Shown here piece by piece: positions 62,905 to 64,000 of a DNA stretch of 64,000 nt; the stretch's first letter is position 1; each line of letters starts with the position of its first letter. The position numbers and the translations under genes are program-made. A model generated the notes under the pieces. The model was not told the DNA's origin and ran no database searches. It saw only the letters and a list, made by a program, of their open reading frames with translations. Origin of the DNA: Dokdonella koreensis DS-123 (GTDB lineage: Bacteria > Pseudomonadota > Gammaproteobacteria > Xanthomonadales > Rhodanobacteraceae); the NCBI RefSeq assembly GCF_001632775.1, contig NZ_CP015249.1, positions 124,001 through 188,000 on the forward strand. Direction: 5' to 3'.

Positions 62905-64000
62905 TCAGGCAGCCGTCGCCCGCGGCAGGCGGACGAGGAAGCGCGCGCCTTCCGCGGTGTCCTCGGCGCTGATGTCGCCGCCGGCGTTGCGGACCAGGTT
63001 GGCCGCCACGGCCAGGCCCAGGCCCGTGCCCTGGCCGTTCGGCTTGGTCGTGAAGAACGGCTCGAAGATCCGCTCGCGAAGGTCCGCTGCGATGCCCGGG
63101 CCGGTGTCGGTGAACACGATGTCCACCGCGGCTTCGTGCGGACGGACCTGGATGTCGAAGCGGCCGCCGCCGGTCATCGCCTGGTTGGCGTTGGCGGCGA
63201 TGTTGAGCGCCACCAGCGCGAACTGCGCCGGATCGAACGCCACCGGGAGCGCGTCGCTGCCGACCACGTCGATGTGCATCCGGATGCCCGGGTCGAACAG
63301 CTGCAACAGCATCGGCTCCATGTCGCGCATCGCGCGGGCCGCGTCGAAGACCTCGATCCGGGTGGCGTCGTTGCGGCTGAAGTTCAGGAGATTCTGGGTG
63401 ATCGCCGCAGCGCGCCGCGCCGCCGACTCCATGCCGTCCAATGCCTGGCGCAGTTCATCCGGGTCGCGGCTCTTGCGGCCGCGTTGCGCGTAGCCGAGCA
63501 TCAATCCGAGCAAGTTGTTGAAATCGTGCGCCACGCCGCTCGCGAGGCGGCCGACGGCCTCGACTTTCTGTGCATGGACCAGCTGCTCGCGCACGCGCCC
63601 ATGCTCGGTGATTTCCGCTTCGAGGCGCTGGTTGACGCGGGCCAGCTCGTTGCCGCGCTGGTTCGCTTCGTTGAGGCTCTCGCGCAGTGCCGCCACGGCA
63701 CGGTCGATCACGATCGAGATCAGCAGGAACAGCACGGCCGTGATCGTCGCGCCGATCACCTCGTCGACGACCGAGGCGGCAGCGATCTTGCCGGTGCGCA
63801 TGTCCGTCGCCAGGCCGACCGCGAACGCGACGATCAGCCAGCCATACATCCACCACAGTGCGCGCCGTCCCAGCACGAGGCCGGCGACGACGATCCACAC
63901 GACCTGGATCGGCTGCTCGTAGGCCTGGGCGGTCAGACCGCTGGCGGCATAGGAAAGCACCATCAGCAGCGCGGCCACGCCGAGCAGCAGCCTCGCGGCT
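62905..64000 (-). CDS. Membrane histidine kinase, truncated by the window edge
   Basis: C-terminal 365 codons of a sensor kinase; the frame stays open to base 64000, so the start is outside. At least four TM segments at the N-terminus (LIVAFAVGLATD, VLFLLISIVI and others), a coiled-coil linker (ESLNEANQRGNELARVNQRLEAEITEH), HisKA-like segment with H in GVAHDFNN and an HATPase domain (NIAANANQAM, DTGPGIAADL, GTGLGLAVAANLV). Both catalytic parts are intact. Probably partners the OmpR-type regulator next door. Confidence 0.88.
   Translation of the reverse strand, partial: AARLLLGVAALLMVLSYAASGLTAQAYEQPIQVVWIVVAGLVLGRRALWWMYGWLIVAFAVGLATDMRTGKIAAASVVDEVIGATITAVLFLLISIVIDRAVAALRESLNEANQRGNELARVNQRLEAEITEHGRVREQLVHAQKVEAVGRLASGVAHDFNNLLGLMLGYAQRGRKSRDPDELRQALDGMESAARRAAAITQNLLNFSRNDATRIEVFDAARAMRDMEPMLLQLFDPGIRMHIDVVGSDALPVAFDPAQFALVALNIAANANQAMTGGGRFDIQVRPHEAAVDIVFTDTGPGIAADLRERIFEPFFTTKPNGQGTGLGLAVAANLVRNAGGDISAEDTAEGARFLVRLPRATAA

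Overview
The window is dense, GC-rich bacterial chromosome, about 70 % G+C by eye. It looks like a member of the Lysobacterales (Xanthomonadales), perhaps Rhodanobacteraceae such as Dokdonella. This is inferred from gene families (ECF sigma factor plus TPR-bearing Ser/Thr kinase pair, short AMP nucleosidase, a secreted protein ending in IFASGFD) and was not tested by any search. I recognise 55 protein genes, including one attenuator leader peptide, one frameshifted gene and one cut by the right edge. I saw no rRNA, tRNA, CRISPR array or prophage.

Layout. 86-8306: five co-directional genes for an RND pump (adaptor and permease, no outer-membrane factor), two MFS exporters and an SDR oxidoreductase. 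8344-11386: a small DUF4124-like secreted protein, then a split alkylation-repair pair, ogt and an Ada/AlkA-type fusion, separated by a 108-109 bp repeat array. 11396-15389: an ArsR-like repressor with a cupin/DUF2867-type fusion, a divergent MarR gene with an SRPBCC protein, an SDR and a tiny lipoprotein; the ArsR/MarR gap holds two promoter-operator modules. 15607-21307: a secreted protein, an ECF sigma factor overlapping a membrane Ser/Thr kinase, and a convergent FHA protein.

21989-33060 is an 11 kb branched-chain amino-acid superoperon on the minus strand. Its order is leader peptide, attenuator, leuA, ilvE, leuC, leuD, leuB, ilvD, ilvC, ilvB, ilvH. The leader has a run of Leu/Val/Ile codons followed by a terminator that can be replaced by an antiterminator pairing. 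The last gene ends exactly in a 271 bp non-coding mobile element. A second copy, differing at three positions, abuts the stop of a phospholipase-D gene at 38911. In both cases the CTAG at the element edge provides the TAG stop codon.

33184-45193 holds housekeeping and envelope genes: ParA-like ATPase, thioredoxin-like protein, polytopic membrane protein, SixA phosphatase, YceI, PLD lipoprotein, YkvA/DUF1232 protein, RDD protein, thiolase, 2OG-Fe oxygenase, LpxL-like acyltransferase and an unknown. 45331-47769 is ntrBC, with ntrB broken by a one-base frameshift and an NtrC-like palindrome over its -10. 48146-54448 holds a secreted protein, tatD, a short AMP nucleosidase, a GlxA-type regulator with an isochorismatase-like hydrolase, and an M20 peptidase. 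54561-59632 is an iron/heme uptake locus: exbB-exbD-tonB divergent from a heme-type TonB receptor across a Fur-box-like palindrome, then a large hairpin and a small secreted protein. The right edge carries a TPR-GGDEF diguanylate cyclase, an OmpR-type regulator and a truncated histidine kinase.

Several genes (8344, 13303, 33022, 47769) have a -10-like hexamer only 6-8 bases before the start codon, which suggests frequent leaderless transcripts.
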